27,622 nt of DNA from an uncultured Alphaproteobacteria bacterium (GTDB taxonomy: Bacteria; Pseudomonadota; Alphaproteobacteria; RF32; CAG-239). The translations under genes and the position numbers were made by a program. Positions 15,701 to 23,778 of this stretch are shown in pieces (the stretch's first letter is position 1; each line of letters starts with the position of its first letter). The DNA is taken from assembly GCA_944391365.1 (NCBI GenBank), contig CALXTH010000084.1:1-27622 (forward strand), in the 5' to 3' direction. The notes below the pieces were generated by a model, which was not told the DNA's origin, searched no databases, and worked only from the letters and a program-made list of their open reading frames with translations.

Positions 15701-18228
15701 AAGAGGCTGAGGCGGTATGTTCCCCGCTCAAAGTCGGCAAAATTTATGTTCAGCTTTCCGTTGCCGGCGGTATCGGTTTGGGTTTCAGGCAGAACATCAT
15801 CATAAGTGCGTAATGGTTTGTCGGTATTTTGCAGCGGATCTCTGAAAACATATCCCTGATATTCCGGAAAAGAAAAACCGGATGGCATCAGACGATAAGA
15901 GGCTTTAAGGCGGTTTCCGGCGGCCGGATTTCCATATAAATTATACAGAGAAACGGCGGCGGTCAGTTCATCTCCGCTAAACCAGCCTTTATGTTTGAAA
16001 TTATGCCATTCGGCATTAATCCGCAACGTATCCGGCGTAAATTCCCGAACCCGGAAATCGGTTGAAGCAATGAAGCGTTTGCCGTCTTTTTCTTCGGAAT
16101 AAAGTGTCAGGCTATAATTTCCGGTCAGCGCCGTAGGCGACAGTTTCAACTCATATTCGGAGAGCCCTAGAGCGCCGGAAACGAATCTGCGGCTGGAAAC
16201 AATGTCTCCGGACGGATTGCGCACTTCAACAACAAAGGGCAGATTTGCCGGTACGCTAAGGTCTTTCCGTCGGATCATTATCCCAAATTCAGCGGTTTCT
16301 CCCGGACGATAAATTCCGCGATCGCTGAATATGAAAGCTTTTAAAGAATCAGGCGCACTGAGCCCGTCATATTCCCCGCCGATGTCAAACCGGGAATAAT
16401 CCAACCGGCGGTCGGCCCGCCAGACCGGAATGAATGAGACGTCATCGTTCAGGGAAACCTTATAGACGACCGGCTCCTTGTCATTTATAAAATCTCTCAG
16501 ATCCGGAATTTCAGCCATACCGGAAGAATCTGTCTGCCGGCTTAAAACCGGGAGGCCGTTTTTGCCCAAAACTTCGACCAGCGCATTTTCAGCCGGTTCT
16601 CCTTTGCTGATATCAGACACGAAGATCCGGCGCGAACCGTCAAGATTCTCTTTAACGACAATTCCCAAATCCGTTATGACAACCAGGCGGCTGTCTTCCG
16701 GGCTGAAGTTATTTTTTCCGGATTGTCCCTGAACTTTCAGCAAAAAGACACCTTTATTGTTTTCAAAATATTTATTGAGGTCAAGCGACGCATAGTTCGG
16801 CTCGGCCGGATGAGAAACCCGGACGGGGAGTTTTTCTTCAAAAACTTCGGAAATGTTATCCTGTGTAAAGTTATAATTGCGGAAAAGAGGATGAGCAAAA
16901 TCACCGGACGTCTGAGTCACCAGATGATTCAGATTTTTGCTGTTTATCCGGGCCACTTTGACATTCAGCTGATCCACGCCCCGGGAAACAAATGCCACGC
17001 TGCGGCTGCCTTTCAACGGCATCACCGCTCCGTCAAAAACAATACCGGCTTCCAGCGGATAGTTCGGAATTTCAAGGAATTCGGTATAAGCTTTGGTCAG
17101 TTCAAAACCTTCGACCGAGCGTACTCCCGGCGCCACAGAGGCGATCAGACACCCTTCCCGGCGTGTTTCATCAAATTTGAACATCAATGTTTTGGCCGCT
17201 GTGTCATCATTCCCCGGAATTTCCATCAATGGAAGAGCCTTGGTTCCAACCTGAGTCCCGGCCTGTTTTTCCTGTATTTTCTTCCGCAGTTTATAGCAAG
17301 GTTCAGGAGAATATTGCAGCGAAAGTTTTGTTTTCAATTCCGACGGACTGACCCGGGTTGAAAAGCCGACGAACAAAATCTGTTCCGGACGTCCGTCATT
17401 TTGTTCGTTATGGACGACTGATACTTTCAGACTGTTCAGCTTGAAAAAAGTTTCGACGCTCGGTACTTTTACCCGGGCGCTCAGCACTTCCGGCAGCGCT
17501 TTTTTGTTGACAGCATTGTCCAGTCCGTCGACCTGAATGGTTATAAAATCTTCATCTTTAGCGATTTGCAAAGGTCCGGTCTGCACATGCAGCGCATAGC
17601 CGTTATCATAAAGTTTACTCTCAAAATCATATTTCCGGCCGGATGTGCTGCTGATTTTTATATTCTTCGACACACTTTCCGGGTCTATGGGATAATTAAA
17701 CCTGAAATCAGCCGTGGCATATTTTTTGCGGCTGTCCCGGGCATCTTCATAAAAAGACTGTTCGGCGACCCGGCCGTCAAAAGCCTGAGACATAAAAGAA
17801 AAACCGGTATCTTTCACCTCGATTTCCGGACTGAAGATATTGCTGTCCAACGACACTTTATATTCGGTTCCGGGCAGCCAGTCGGTTTCAGGCGTAAAAG
17901 TCAGGACAGAATCTCCGCTAAAGCTCCACTCTCCCTTGATTTCCGGGTGAATGCCTATGCCTTTGTCAATTCTGCGGCCGATTAAATCAGCCCGGGCAAC
18001 AGGCATGTCATAGAAGACACGCACCGAATCCGGAACCGGTTTTCCATCGACGAGGCGGGTGTCTTCAGGTCCCGCGACTCTTAAGACGTAAGCGGTTTCC
18101 TCATCTTCAACGGCCCGGAGCTGCCATCCGGAAAAGAAATACCACCAGACACCCCATGAGGCAAGTCCGATGACTGCCAGTACAGCCGCTGTTATAAGTA
18201 CCGCTTTACGGGAAATTTTAGATACCAT
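12709..18228 (-). CDS. Alpha-2-macroglobulin family protein with thioester (YfhM-like)
   Basis: The 1839-aa protein is a large periplasmic protease trap anchored by one N-terminal membrane helix (about 9-32); bacterial forms are thought to guard the envelope against host or competitor proteases. It shows serial macroglobulin (MG) domains, including the hallmark DRGIYRPGETAEF near residue 635. An A2M domain follows, then the thioester motif C-T-E-Q at 1420-1423 in FPHACTEQTVSKIFP. The helical thioester domain (GGFRSWDMPG region) and a C-terminal receptor-binding-like region complete it. It has no lipobox, unlike the lipoprotein E. coli YfhM. ATG 18228 is supported by AAAGGTGG five bases upstream, while a start at 18294 is not. 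It overlaps pbpC by 14 bp. Confidence 0.93.
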   Translation of the reverse strand: MVSKISRKAVLITAAVLAVIGLASWGVWWYFFSGWQLRAVEDEETAYVLRVAGPEDTRLVDGKPVPDSVRVFYDMPVARADLIGRRIDKGIGIHPEIKGEWSFSGDSVLTFTPETDWLPGTEYKVSLDSNIFSPEIEVKDTGFSFMSQAFDGRVAEQSFYEDARDSRKKYATADFRFNYPIDPESVSKNIKISSTSGRKYDFESKLYDNGYALHVQTGPLQIAKDEDFITIQVDGLDNAVNKKALPEVLSARVKVPSVETFFKLNSLKVSVVHNEQNDGRPEQILFVGFSTRVSPSELKTKLSLQYSPEPCYKLRKKIQEKQAGTQVGTKALPLMEIPGNDDTAAKTLMFKFDETRREGCLIASVAPGVRSVEGFELTKAYTEFLEIPNYPLEAGIVFDGAVMPLKGSRSVAFVSRGVDQLNVKVARINSKNLNHLVTQTSGDFAHPLFRNYNFTQDNISEVFEEKLPVRVSHPAEPNYASLDLNKYFENNKGVFLLKVQGQSGKNNFSPEDSRLVVITDLGIVVKENLDGSRRIFVSDISKGEPAENALVEVLGKNGLPVLSRQTDSSGMAEIPDLRDFINDKEPVVYKVSLNDDVSFIPVWRADRRLDYSRFDIGGEYDGLSAPDSLKAFIFSDRGIYRPGETAEFGIMIRRKDLSVPANLPFVVEVRNPSGDIVSSRRFVSGALGLSEYELKLSPTALTGNYSLTLYSEEKDGKRFIASTDFRVREFTPDTLRINAEWHNFKHKGWFSGDELTAAVSLYNLYGNPAAGNRLKASYRLMPSGFSFPEYQGYVFRDPLQNTDKPLRTYDDVLPETQTDTAGNGKLNINFADFERGTYRLSLLVEGLEQGGGRGVGTLLSALVSPNRRLIGWKTDSDLEYVHKNSQHHVDFIAIDNHLQQIAGTDLFLSFYRRKYVSTLVEMPNGTYRYQMVPKNQELFRRPWEIAAAGTPVELDTSAAGDYFLAVENAEGALLAKVPYTVAGNSDMGYGIDKEAGLEIKLDRKEYKAGDEIKMQISAPYQGYGLITIERDRVLAHKWFKAETSSFAEKIRLPENVEGNAYINVALFRDINAREIFQPPLSYGIVPFAVNKDEHRLKINLNTPETVKPGEDLVVRYTTPEASKVIIYGVDEGILQYGGYRLPSPLDRFMPVKALQVSTLQIMDLIMPDIRFLQTLRAPGGDSGYGAETLAGHLNPFARRQNKPVAFWSGVLDASADENEYVYKVPETFSGEIKVMAVGLSETRFGSTSKAVTVRGDFALIPSGAFNVSPGDEFVIGLSVGNLVKNSENAYPVNVSVDPGAAFEVIGDSSRKLTLAEQGSGFVSFRLRALPKLGAHEIRFSAVAEQDPARRASLPYSLSIRPAAPFRTNVVLGYEKSKLKLKDFAENLYPEYRRQMVTASSSPLVLAQGLIEYLNKFPHACTEQTVSKIFPVMEVFFKYPELVKKIDVYALFDNAMGILRTRQTLSGGFRSWDMPGLPVDRFDSVYAAHFMVEAKKKGFNVPENMLQKALDYARIQAAAAPSGIDDIVPAYAAYVLVLNGDTAGNYLRNLEDYYQKTYPKKWKQSLAASFMASSYALLQDKTKAGKLSGRFEAEKVPPEFVAMDIYLRAAHFAENFSGLDKKETELLLRPLTEGRYNTVISAYSVLALNAAGRSENDKNISFSAKPVEYTPFPGVSFLPSTRELTVSSPEPFYYAVSQEGYSAAETISPLSDGLEIYQEITDKDNNIVSAAKTGDELTVKIRYRSKNGEYVNDVALVSMLPGCFEVVSENIDDAAAVDSADIREDRVVVYTTAAPDYRELSYRVKVVAEGNFVVPPLYAEALYNPLLRANTAGGAFNAAK

Positions 18229-18266
18229 GTTATCCACCTTTCGTCGAATCAGATGATTTTTAGATA

Positions 18267-18294
18267 AGCATATCCTATCCCCCGGATTTGGCAA
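18267..18294 (-). promoter_or_regulatory. Possible promoter of the alpha-2-macroglobulin/pbpC operon
   Basis: On the minus strand TTGCCA (18294-18289) and TATGCT (18272-18267) are separated by 16 bases, 39 bases before the ATG at 18228. The -10 element is imperfect, so this is tentative. Confidence 0.3.
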
Positions 18295-18321
18295 GCGATT
18301 TGTGTGATTATTTTTTTCAAC

Positions 18322-18350
18322 TTGACTTTTCGGGCAATCTGCTTTGTTAT
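18322..18350 (+). promoter_or_regulatory. Sigma70-like promoter of the opgG-opgH operon
   Basis: TTGACT (18322-18327) and TGTTAT (18345-18350) are separated by 17 bases. The predicted start near 18357 leaves a leader of about 50 bases before opgG. It diverges from the alpha-2-macroglobulin promoter. Confidence 0.45.
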
Positions 18351-18408
18351 TTAGGGAAGAAGAGCAGATTGATGTGTCCCGGATTAAAACAAATGAGGAA
18401 TTTGGATT

Positions 18409-19968
18409 ATGCGTAGAATACTAAACCTTATTATTGTCATTCTTTTATTTGGCGGCGCAGGGTATCTGTTTTATCTGCAGAAATCCGGGGCGAAAGCGCC
18501 GGAACCGGCTATCAATCCTTCAGCTTCGTTCAGTATTGATCTTTTAAAACACAAAGCGGCCAAGCTGGCCGGGACGGCTTATGACGACCGGGTTCCTCCT
18601 ATTCCCGACCAAATCAAGAATTTGTCCTATGACCAGCACCGGGATATCCGTTTCCGCCGGGATCAGGGGCCGTGGTATAATCAGCGCAAGCCTTTTGAAA
18701 TTCAGTTTTTTCATCTTGGATCGATTTTTTTGTCTCCGGTGTTGGTTAATGAAATTGTTGACGGCAAAGTCGAGCCGCTTTCTTACAACCCGGCTTATTT
18801 TGATTTCGGCAAGAATCACATTAGTCCTGACGCTTTAAACAACCTCGGTTTTGCCGGTTTCAGAATCCATGCAAAACTTAATTCTCCCACATATTATGAC
18901 GAGCTGGTCTCTTTTCTCGGTGCCAGCTATTTCAGGGCGCTGGGCAAGGGACAGAAATATGGTTTATCCGCCAGGGGACTGGCGATTGATACGGCTTTAC
19001 AGTCCGGCGAAGAGTTTCCGGTCTTCAAGGAATTTTGGATTGAACGACCGGCGCGCGGAGACAAGAATATCAGGGTTTATGCTCTGCTTGACAGCAAAAG
19101 CGCCACCGGAGCTTATAAATTTGTCATTACCCCGGGAACAAATACCACGATGGATGTTGAGGCTTATTTGTATCCGCGGAAAGCGATTGCCAAGCTCGGT
19201 GTGGCACCGTTGACTTCAATGTATTTGTTTGGCGAAAATACCAAAAACCGTTTTGATGATCACCGTCCCGAAGTTCATGACAGCGACGGGCTTCTGGTTC
19301 ATAACGGACGGGGAGAATGGCTCTGGCGGCCTTTAGACAATTCAAAATATCTGCGCATCAGTTCTTTTGAAGATTTTAATCCGCAGGGGTTTGGTCTGAT
19401 GCAGCGTGACCAGAATCCACGTCATTATCTGGACTTTGAGGCTGAATACGAAAAACGTCCGAGTGTTTGGGTTCAGCCACAGGGTGAATGGGGGAAAGGT
19501 GTGGTTCAGCTGGTTGAAATTCCTTCCATTCAGGAAATTCATGATAATGTTGTTGCCTACTGGGTTCCGCATGAACCGATTGAACCCGGCCGGGAATATG
19601 CGTTTAAATATCGCTTGAATTGGTGCACCTCTTTGCCTGAAGAGCCCGGAATTGCCAAAGTTATTGATACATATACGGGAATCGGCGGGGTCTCGGGAAT
19701 GCTTGAAACGGATAAAAGAAAATTTGTCATAAATTTTTCCCGCCTGAAACATCTTAAAAAAGATATTAAGGACGGGCTCATTATACCCGAAGTTTCAGCT
19801 TCAGAGGGAAAAATAAAAGGCATCCATCTGATGTATAATCCCTTAACCAAAGGCGCCACCATTTATACCGATTTTGCGCCAAACGGCAAGACTTCGGAGC
19901 TGAGAGCCGTTTTGAAAAAAGACGGAAAAGAAATTTCCGAAGTTTGGAGCTATCAATGGTTGCCATAA
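18409..19968 (+). CDS. opgG: Periplasmic glucan biosynthesis protein OpgG (MdoG)
   Basis: OpgG acts in the periplasm in the synthesis of osmoregulated periplasmic glucans, on the beta-glucan chain made by OpgH. The 519-aa product has an N-terminal hydrophobic segment (about 5-23), which may be a signal anchor. The MdoG/OpgD family core follows: YDQHRDIRFRRDQGPW, FEIQFFHLGSIF, GFAGFRIHAKLN, FLGASYFRALGKGQKYGLSA, then the C-terminal Ig-like region with YRLNWC. The Ser-Ala-Arg-Gly and FLGASYFR segments are highly characteristic. GAGGAA eight bases before ATG 18409 supports the start. It is the first gene of an operon in which each gene overlaps the next. Confidence 0.94.
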   Translation: MRRILNLIIVILLFGGAGYLFYLQKSGAKAPEPAINPSASFSIDLLKHKAAKLAGTAYDDRVPPIPDQIKNLSYDQHRDIRFRRDQGPWYNQRKPFEIQFFHLGSIFLSPVLVNEIVDGKVEPLSYNPAYFDFGKNHISPDALNNLGFAGFRIHAKLNSPTYYDELVSFLGASYFRALGKGQKYGLSARGLAIDTALQSGEEFPVFKEFWIERPARGDKNIRVYALLDSKSATGAYKFVITPGTNTTMDVEAYLYPRKAIAKLGVAPLTSMYLFGENTKNRFDDHRPEVHDSDGLLVHNGRGEWLWRPLDNSKYLRISSFEDFNPQGFGLMQRDQNPRHYLDFEAEYEKRPSVWVQPQGEWGKGVVQLVEIPSIQEIHDNVVAYWVPHEPIEPGREYAFKYRLNWCTSLPEEPGIAKVIDTYTGIGGVSGMLETDKRKFVINFSRLKHLKKDIKDGLIIPEVSASEGKIKGIHLMYNPLTKGATIYTDFAPNGKTSELRAVLKKDGKEISEVWSYQWLP

Positions 19969-20399
19969 ACATACAGAGCCTTGATGACATTATCTCGGCT
20001 TATCTGAAATATTTACGTTTTTCAGACAAACAGGCTCGGCGGCTTGCCGGAGACATCAAAGACAGAATCGGTGTTCAGGAAAATGTGATTGAGGCTGTTG
20101 ACCGTCTGCTTCTGCCTGTAGCCAAAAATATTTTTTCAGATTTGATTCTGACGGATGCGCAGGCCATATCTCTTTATAAATTCTGTTTTTTGCAGGCCGG
20201 CGGGGCAAAAAAATGGGGGGCGGAATTTTTTAAAGAAGTTCCGTCAGTCCCCTTTCGGAAAGCCATCCGACAGGAAATTGTCATTAATGCCCCCGTTTAC
20301 CGGATTTCACATATGAAGGTTCAGGAAATTGAACCGGTTATTCATGGCGGCTTTTTTCATAAGTTATGGCACCGTAAAGGGATAAAAAATGAGCGGTAA
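19956..20399 (+). CDS. Unknown 147-aa protein encoded between opgG and opgH
   Basis: I do not recognise this protein. It is soluble, mostly helical in appearance, without signal peptide or membrane helix, and ends in a basic tail (HRKGIKNER). Recurring features are an N-terminal helix with YLRFSDKQARRLAGDIKDR and a C-terminal HMKVQEIEPVIHGGFFHKLW. ATG 19956 has GGAG six bases upstream, lies inside the last codons of opgG (13-bp overlap), and the gene itself overlaps opgH by 11 bp. This double overlap says it is co-translated with both glucan genes and may assist or regulate OpgH from the cytoplasm. That role is inference only. A TTG at 19944 is a less likely start. Confidence 0.7.
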   Translation: MVAINIQSLDDIISAYLKYLRFSDKQARRLAGDIKDRIGVQENVIEAVDRLLLPVAKNIFSDLILTDAQAISLYKFCFLQAGGAKKWGAEFFKEVPSVPFRKAIRQEIVINAPVYRISHMKVQEIEPVIHGGFFHKLWHRKGIKNER

Positions 20400-22419
20400 T
20401 ATTTCTACGGTTTTGCCCGACACACCCGGGATTTTTTCACGTCGTCTCAGCGTGTTCGGATTGATGGGGCTGAGTACGCTGCTGGCAACGCTGAAATGGA
20501 TCAGTGTTCTGCCGACGGATGTTTCCGTCCTGACCAAAATTGTGCTTATTGTTTTGTTTATTTTGACGTTTGCGTGGATTTCCCTGTTCTTCTGGTCCAG
20601 CCTGTTTGGATTTTGGACATTGCTGCGCCGCAAAAAAGTCCCCGGAATTGTCTGGCCGGAAAGTCAGGAGCAAATTCACAGCAAAACGGCCGTTTTGATG
20701 CCCGTTTATAACGAATCTTCATCCGGCGTTTTGAGCAATCTGCTGGCTATTGCCAAAGATATTGAAACAACCGGGCAGGAAAGCAAATTTGATATTTTTA
20801 TTTTAAGCGATACAACGAATCCACAAATCTGGATTGAAGAAGAGTATTTGTGGTTGCAGGCTAAAAAGATGATTTCACCGAAGATCAATCTTTATTACCG
20901 GCGGCGGGTTAAAAACACGGCACGCAAGAGCGGAAATATTGAAGATTTTTGCAACAAATGGGGCGCCGGATATGATTTTATGATTGTTCTGGATGCGGAC
21001 AGTCTGATGAATGGCGCAACAATGGTCAAAATGGTGCAGCTGATGGAGAAAAATCCGACGGCTGGGATTATTCAGGCGCCGCCGATGATGATAAATTCCC
21101 ACTCGCTTTTTTCCCGGATGCAGCAATTTGCCGGCCGGGTTTACGGGCCGATTGTCTCTTCGGGTTTGGCTTACTGGCAGGGCGGCGACAGCAATTATTG
21201 GGGGCATAATGCCATTATCCGGGTCAAGGCTTTTATTGACTGCTGTGGGCTTCCGGTCCTTCCGGGGAAAGCGCCGTTTGGCGGGCCTATTCTCAGTCAT
21301 GATTTTGTCGAGGCGGCTTTAATCCGCCGGGGCGGCTGGTCTGCCTGGCTGCTCCCGGAACTGACGGGAAGCTATGAAGAATGTCCGCCGACAATGATTG
21401 ATTTTGCGGCCAGAGACCGCCGCTGGTGTCAGGGAAATTTGCAGCATATCAGAGTTTTGTTGTCAAAACATTTGCACCCGATCAGCCGAATTCATTTTAC
21501 CATCGGTATTATGTCTTATTTGTCATCACCGATCTGGCTGTGTTTTCTGCTGGTCGGTCTGGCAATTGCGCTGGGACGGGAATTTTTTCCGCCGGCTTAT
21601 TTTTCGGAGGCGCGCAGTTTGTTTCCGACCTGGCCGGTGTTTGACAAAATCGGGACAATTGCATTGTTTATTCTCTCGATGTTTATGCTTATTTTCCCCA
21701 AGTTTCTCGGGCTGATTATTTATAAAATAAACAATCGGTCCTCCCGGGGAGCCTTAAAGAGCACCCTGACAGAGATTGTTTTGAGTGCTTTGTTTGCGCC
21801 GATTATGATGATGTTTCAGAGCAAATTCGTGGCAGAAATCATCAGCAGGCGCTCAGTCAGCTGGAACACCCAAAACCGCAGCGGAGACGGAACCTCGTGG
21901 CATGAGGCTTTCCGCCGTCATTTCTGGCACATGTTTCTGGGCATTATCACCATGATTGTGGTTGCGCGTTATGCGCCCGAGTTGTTTTGGTGGATGCTGC
22001 CGATTACATCCGGATTGATTTTATCGGTTCCGCTTTCGGTCTGGTCATCAAGAATTTCACCGGGATTATGGGCGCTGAAACATCATTTTTTTCAAATTCC
22101 GGAGGAAATCCAGCCGCCGCGGATTGCGCTTGACAGCAAGGCTTTTGAAGAAAAGCTGGAAGCCTCTCTCCCAAAGGAAAAAGGCGTATTTCTGTTGCTT
22201 CATCATCCGGAAATTTGTGCTCTGCACGGTTTTATGCTCCCGGTTAACGGCCCTGTTCCGGAGTTTTCCAAAGATGTTCAGGACGAAGCACAAATCAAGC
22301 TTGAAAATTTTATTAATCATCAGGTTCTGCCGGCTTTTTCCCGCGAAGAAGAAATTTTTCTGCTTTATCATCCGGAGATTATTGAGCAGGCGGCTATTCT
22401 TCCGCTGTTAGCTCATTGA
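20389..22419 (+). CDS. opgH: Membrane glucosyltransferase OpgH (MdoH)
   Basis: OpgH polymerises glucose from UDP-glucose into the linear beta-glucan backbone and passes it through the inner membrane. The 676-aa product has two N-terminal membrane helices (about 23-40 and 50-78) and a GT2 domain with AVLMPVYNE (101-109), Asp141 in LSDTTNP, D-A-D 202-204, the base Asp305 in SHD, and RDRRWCQGN (342-350). At least four C-terminal membrane helices follow. E. coli OpgH is longer (847 aa) because of an N-terminal cytoplasmic extension; that extension is missing here. It overlaps the preceding unknown gene by 11 bp and the convergent mutT gene by 26 bp. Confidence 0.93.
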   Translation: MSGNISTVLPDTPGIFSRRLSVFGLMGLSTLLATLKWISVLPTDVSVLTKIVLIVLFILTFAWISLFFWSSLFGFWTLLRRKKVPGIVWPESQEQIHSKTAVLMPVYNESSSGVLSNLLAIAKDIETTGQESKFDIFILSDTTNPQIWIEEEYLWLQAKKMISPKINLYYRRRVKNTARKSGNIEDFCNKWGAGYDFMIVLDADSLMNGATMVKMVQLMEKNPTAGIIQAPPMMINSHSLFSRMQQFAGRVYGPIVSSGLAYWQGGDSNYWGHNAIIRVKAFIDCCGLPVLPGKAPFGGPILSHDFVEAALIRRGGWSAWLLPELTGSYEECPPTMIDFAARDRRWCQGNLQHIRVLLSKHLHPISRIHFTIGIMSYLSSPIWLCFLLVGLAIALGREFFPPAYFSEARSLFPTWPVFDKIGTIALFILSMFMLIFPKFLGLIIYKINNRSSRGALKSTLTEIVLSALFAPIMMMFQSKFVAEIISRRSVSWNTQNRSGDGTSWHEAFRRHFWHMFLGIITMIVVARYAPELFWWMLPITSGLILSVPLSVWSSRISPGLWALKHHFFQIPEEIQPPRIALDSKAFEEKLEASLPKEKGVFLLLHHPEICALHGFMLPVNGPVPEFSKDVQDEAQIKLENFINHQVLPAFSREEEIFLLYHPEIIEQAAILPLLAH

Positions 22420-22810
22420 TGATCTCCGGTTGTTTTTTGAGAGCCCGGACAATCGGCCGGTCTGCCGGGGCAAAAAGGTAATTTGACATTTCGCTAATTT
22501 TGACCCATTTGATTTGTTCATGAGAATCGAGCCAGGTTATATCCGTCCGGAGGCAGGAGCAAAGGTAGGCTTTGAGCAGAATTTCTCCGTTTGGGTAAGC
22601 AAAGCGGCTTTCCATGAAAAATTTGTGGATTTTTACGGAGAGGTGCAGCTCTTCTTTTAATTCACGCAGGAGCCCTTCTTCCAAAGTCTCATTTTCTTCA
22701 AGTTTTCCGCCCGGAAACTCCCATAAATATTCCTGCGCCTTGCCGTGTTTGCGTTGGGCGATGAGGACTTTTTCCCGGCAAAAAATAATGCCGGCCAGAA
22801 CGATTTTCAT
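22394..22810 (-). CDS. mutT: NUDIX hydrolase, MutT-like (8-oxo-dGTP diphosphatase)
   Basis: The 138-aa protein is a small MutT-type NUDIX enzyme, expected to hydrolyse 8-oxo-dGTP and so prevent oxidative mutations. The NUDIX box starts at GGKLEENETLEEGLLRELKE with the metal-binding REL-KEE core; the usual final Gly is replaced (EELHL). Other family features are the opening strand MKIVLAGIIF, WEFPGGK, and a C-terminal IKWVKISEMSNYLFAPADRPIV, much like MutT. ATG 22810 has GGAG seven bases upstream; a TTG at 22825 is less likely. Its 3' end overlaps opgH antiparallel by 26 bp. A terminator separates it from the FlaF-like gene upstream, so it needs either read-through or its own unseen promoter. 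Confidence 0.85.
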   Translation of the reverse strand: MKIVLAGIIFCREKVLIAQRKHGKAQEYLWEFPGGKLEENETLEEGLLRELKEELHLSVKIHKFFMESRFAYPNGEILLKAYLCSCLRTDITWLDSHEQIKWVKISEMSNYLFAPADRPIVRALKKQPEIINELTAEE

Positions 22811-22823
22811 TTGTTTTCTCCAC

Positions 22824-22857
22824 AAAAAAACTCCCCGGGCAGCAGCCAGAGGAGTTT
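22824..22857 (-). terminator. Intrinsic terminator of the FlaF-like gene
   Basis: On the minus strand AAACTCC (22857-22851) pairs with GGAGTTT (22834-22828), and the run of T continues to 22824. It lies 16 bases past the stop of the FlaF-like gene and directly before mutT. Confidence 0.7.
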
Positions 22858-22873
22858 GTTCCGGTTTCTACGG

Positions 22874-23542
22874 TTATTCCGCACTCTGACGGCTGGTCAT
22901 CAAACCTTCGGAAATCTGCAGATTGGTCATAATCATGGTATCAAGCGCTTTGGCGTTGACATTATCCATATTTTTACCGACTTCCATTGTCTTTTTGGAA
23001 ACGAAATCTGCCAGTTTAATCAGATTTGTTTTGGTTTCCGGCGGAAGTTTGCTTTTTTCCGAGGAGGCAAGCGTTTTGATATAGACCCATAATTTCATAT
23101 TGTTGTCAAGTGCATTTACCAAGTCTGAGCTGTTGTTGTTTTCCTTGGCGGAAGACAGGTCTATCGCACATTTCAGCAAAGAAAACGCCTCTTCACGCGC
23201 CAGATTGTTTTTGACAGACTCGACCAAGCCTTCGGAAATCTGCATATTAATATTTACCAGGGTGTCAAAATCGCTCTTGCTCATGTTGACGCCTTTGCTC
23301 AGGGTCAGCCGTTCAACGTATTTTGACAGCTTGAACAGATTGCTTTTAATATCCTCAGGAAGCAAATTCTTTGCATTTTTCAGGGTGGTCTCAATTTCTA
23401 CCCACAGTTTCAGATTGCTGTCCAACGCCTTGATTTTATCCACGCTGTTACCCGTAGAGGCCTGAGACAGGGAAACCGCATGGTTCAGCAGAACCGCTGC
23501 TTCTTTTTCAGCATTTTCGACAACGTCCATTTTCTTTATCAT
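22874..23542 (-). CDS. Protein with two tandem FlaF-like domains
   Basis: FlaF is a small alphaproteobacterial regulator needed for flagellin production and secretion, usually one domain of about 110-120 residues. This 222-aa protein contains two such units, about 11-110 and 117-215. Each has the pattern LDxNxKLWVxI, LPxxxKxNLxKLxxFV and a final INMQISEGL or TNLQISEGL. The two halves align throughout, which shows internal duplication. No signal peptide or membrane helix is visible. I chose ATG 23542 (MIKKMDVV), ten bases after AAAGGA; 23572 lacks a ribosome site and 23530 is possible. Unlike classical flaF it is not beside flagellin or flbT in this window. It is followed by its own terminator. 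Confidence 0.7.
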   Translation of the reverse strand: MIKKMDVVENAEKEAAVLLNHAVSLSQASTGNSVDKIKALDSNLKLWVEIETTLKNAKNLLPEDIKSNLFKLSKYVERLTLSKGVNMSKSDFDTLVNINMQISEGLVESVKNNLAREEAFSLLKCAIDLSSAKENNNSSDLVNALDNNMKLWVYIKTLASSEKSKLPPETKTNLIKLADFVSKKTMEVGKNMDNVNAKALDTMIMTNLQISEGLMTSRQSAE

Positions 23543-23736
23543 CTTCTGTGCTTCCTTTGTTGTTATATACAATTTTGGTCATTTATCAAAAACCATAGTT
23601 ACATAAATAAACTTATAAATATTTAATGCAATCCATATCTTTAATTATCCCCAGAGGCGGGCACATGCAAAACGGGTATTTATGTTCCCTTAAGACAGGT
23701 TGGTTTCTGTTGGTTTTTGTATGTTTTTGTTGGTTC

Positions 23737-23762
23737 AAAAGCCCACCTTCCGGCAGGCTTTT
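23737..23762 (-). terminator. Probable terminator of the 4-alpha-glucanotransferase gene
   Basis: On the minus strand AAAAGCC and GGCTTTT (outer arms at 23762-23756 and 23743-23737) pair around an inner CC-GGAA-GG mini-stem, 16 bases after the malQ stop. The following bases are only moderately T-rich. The rest of 23573-23736 shows no gene. Confidence 0.5.
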
Positions 23763-23778
23763 GCTTTTTGTCTTTCAG

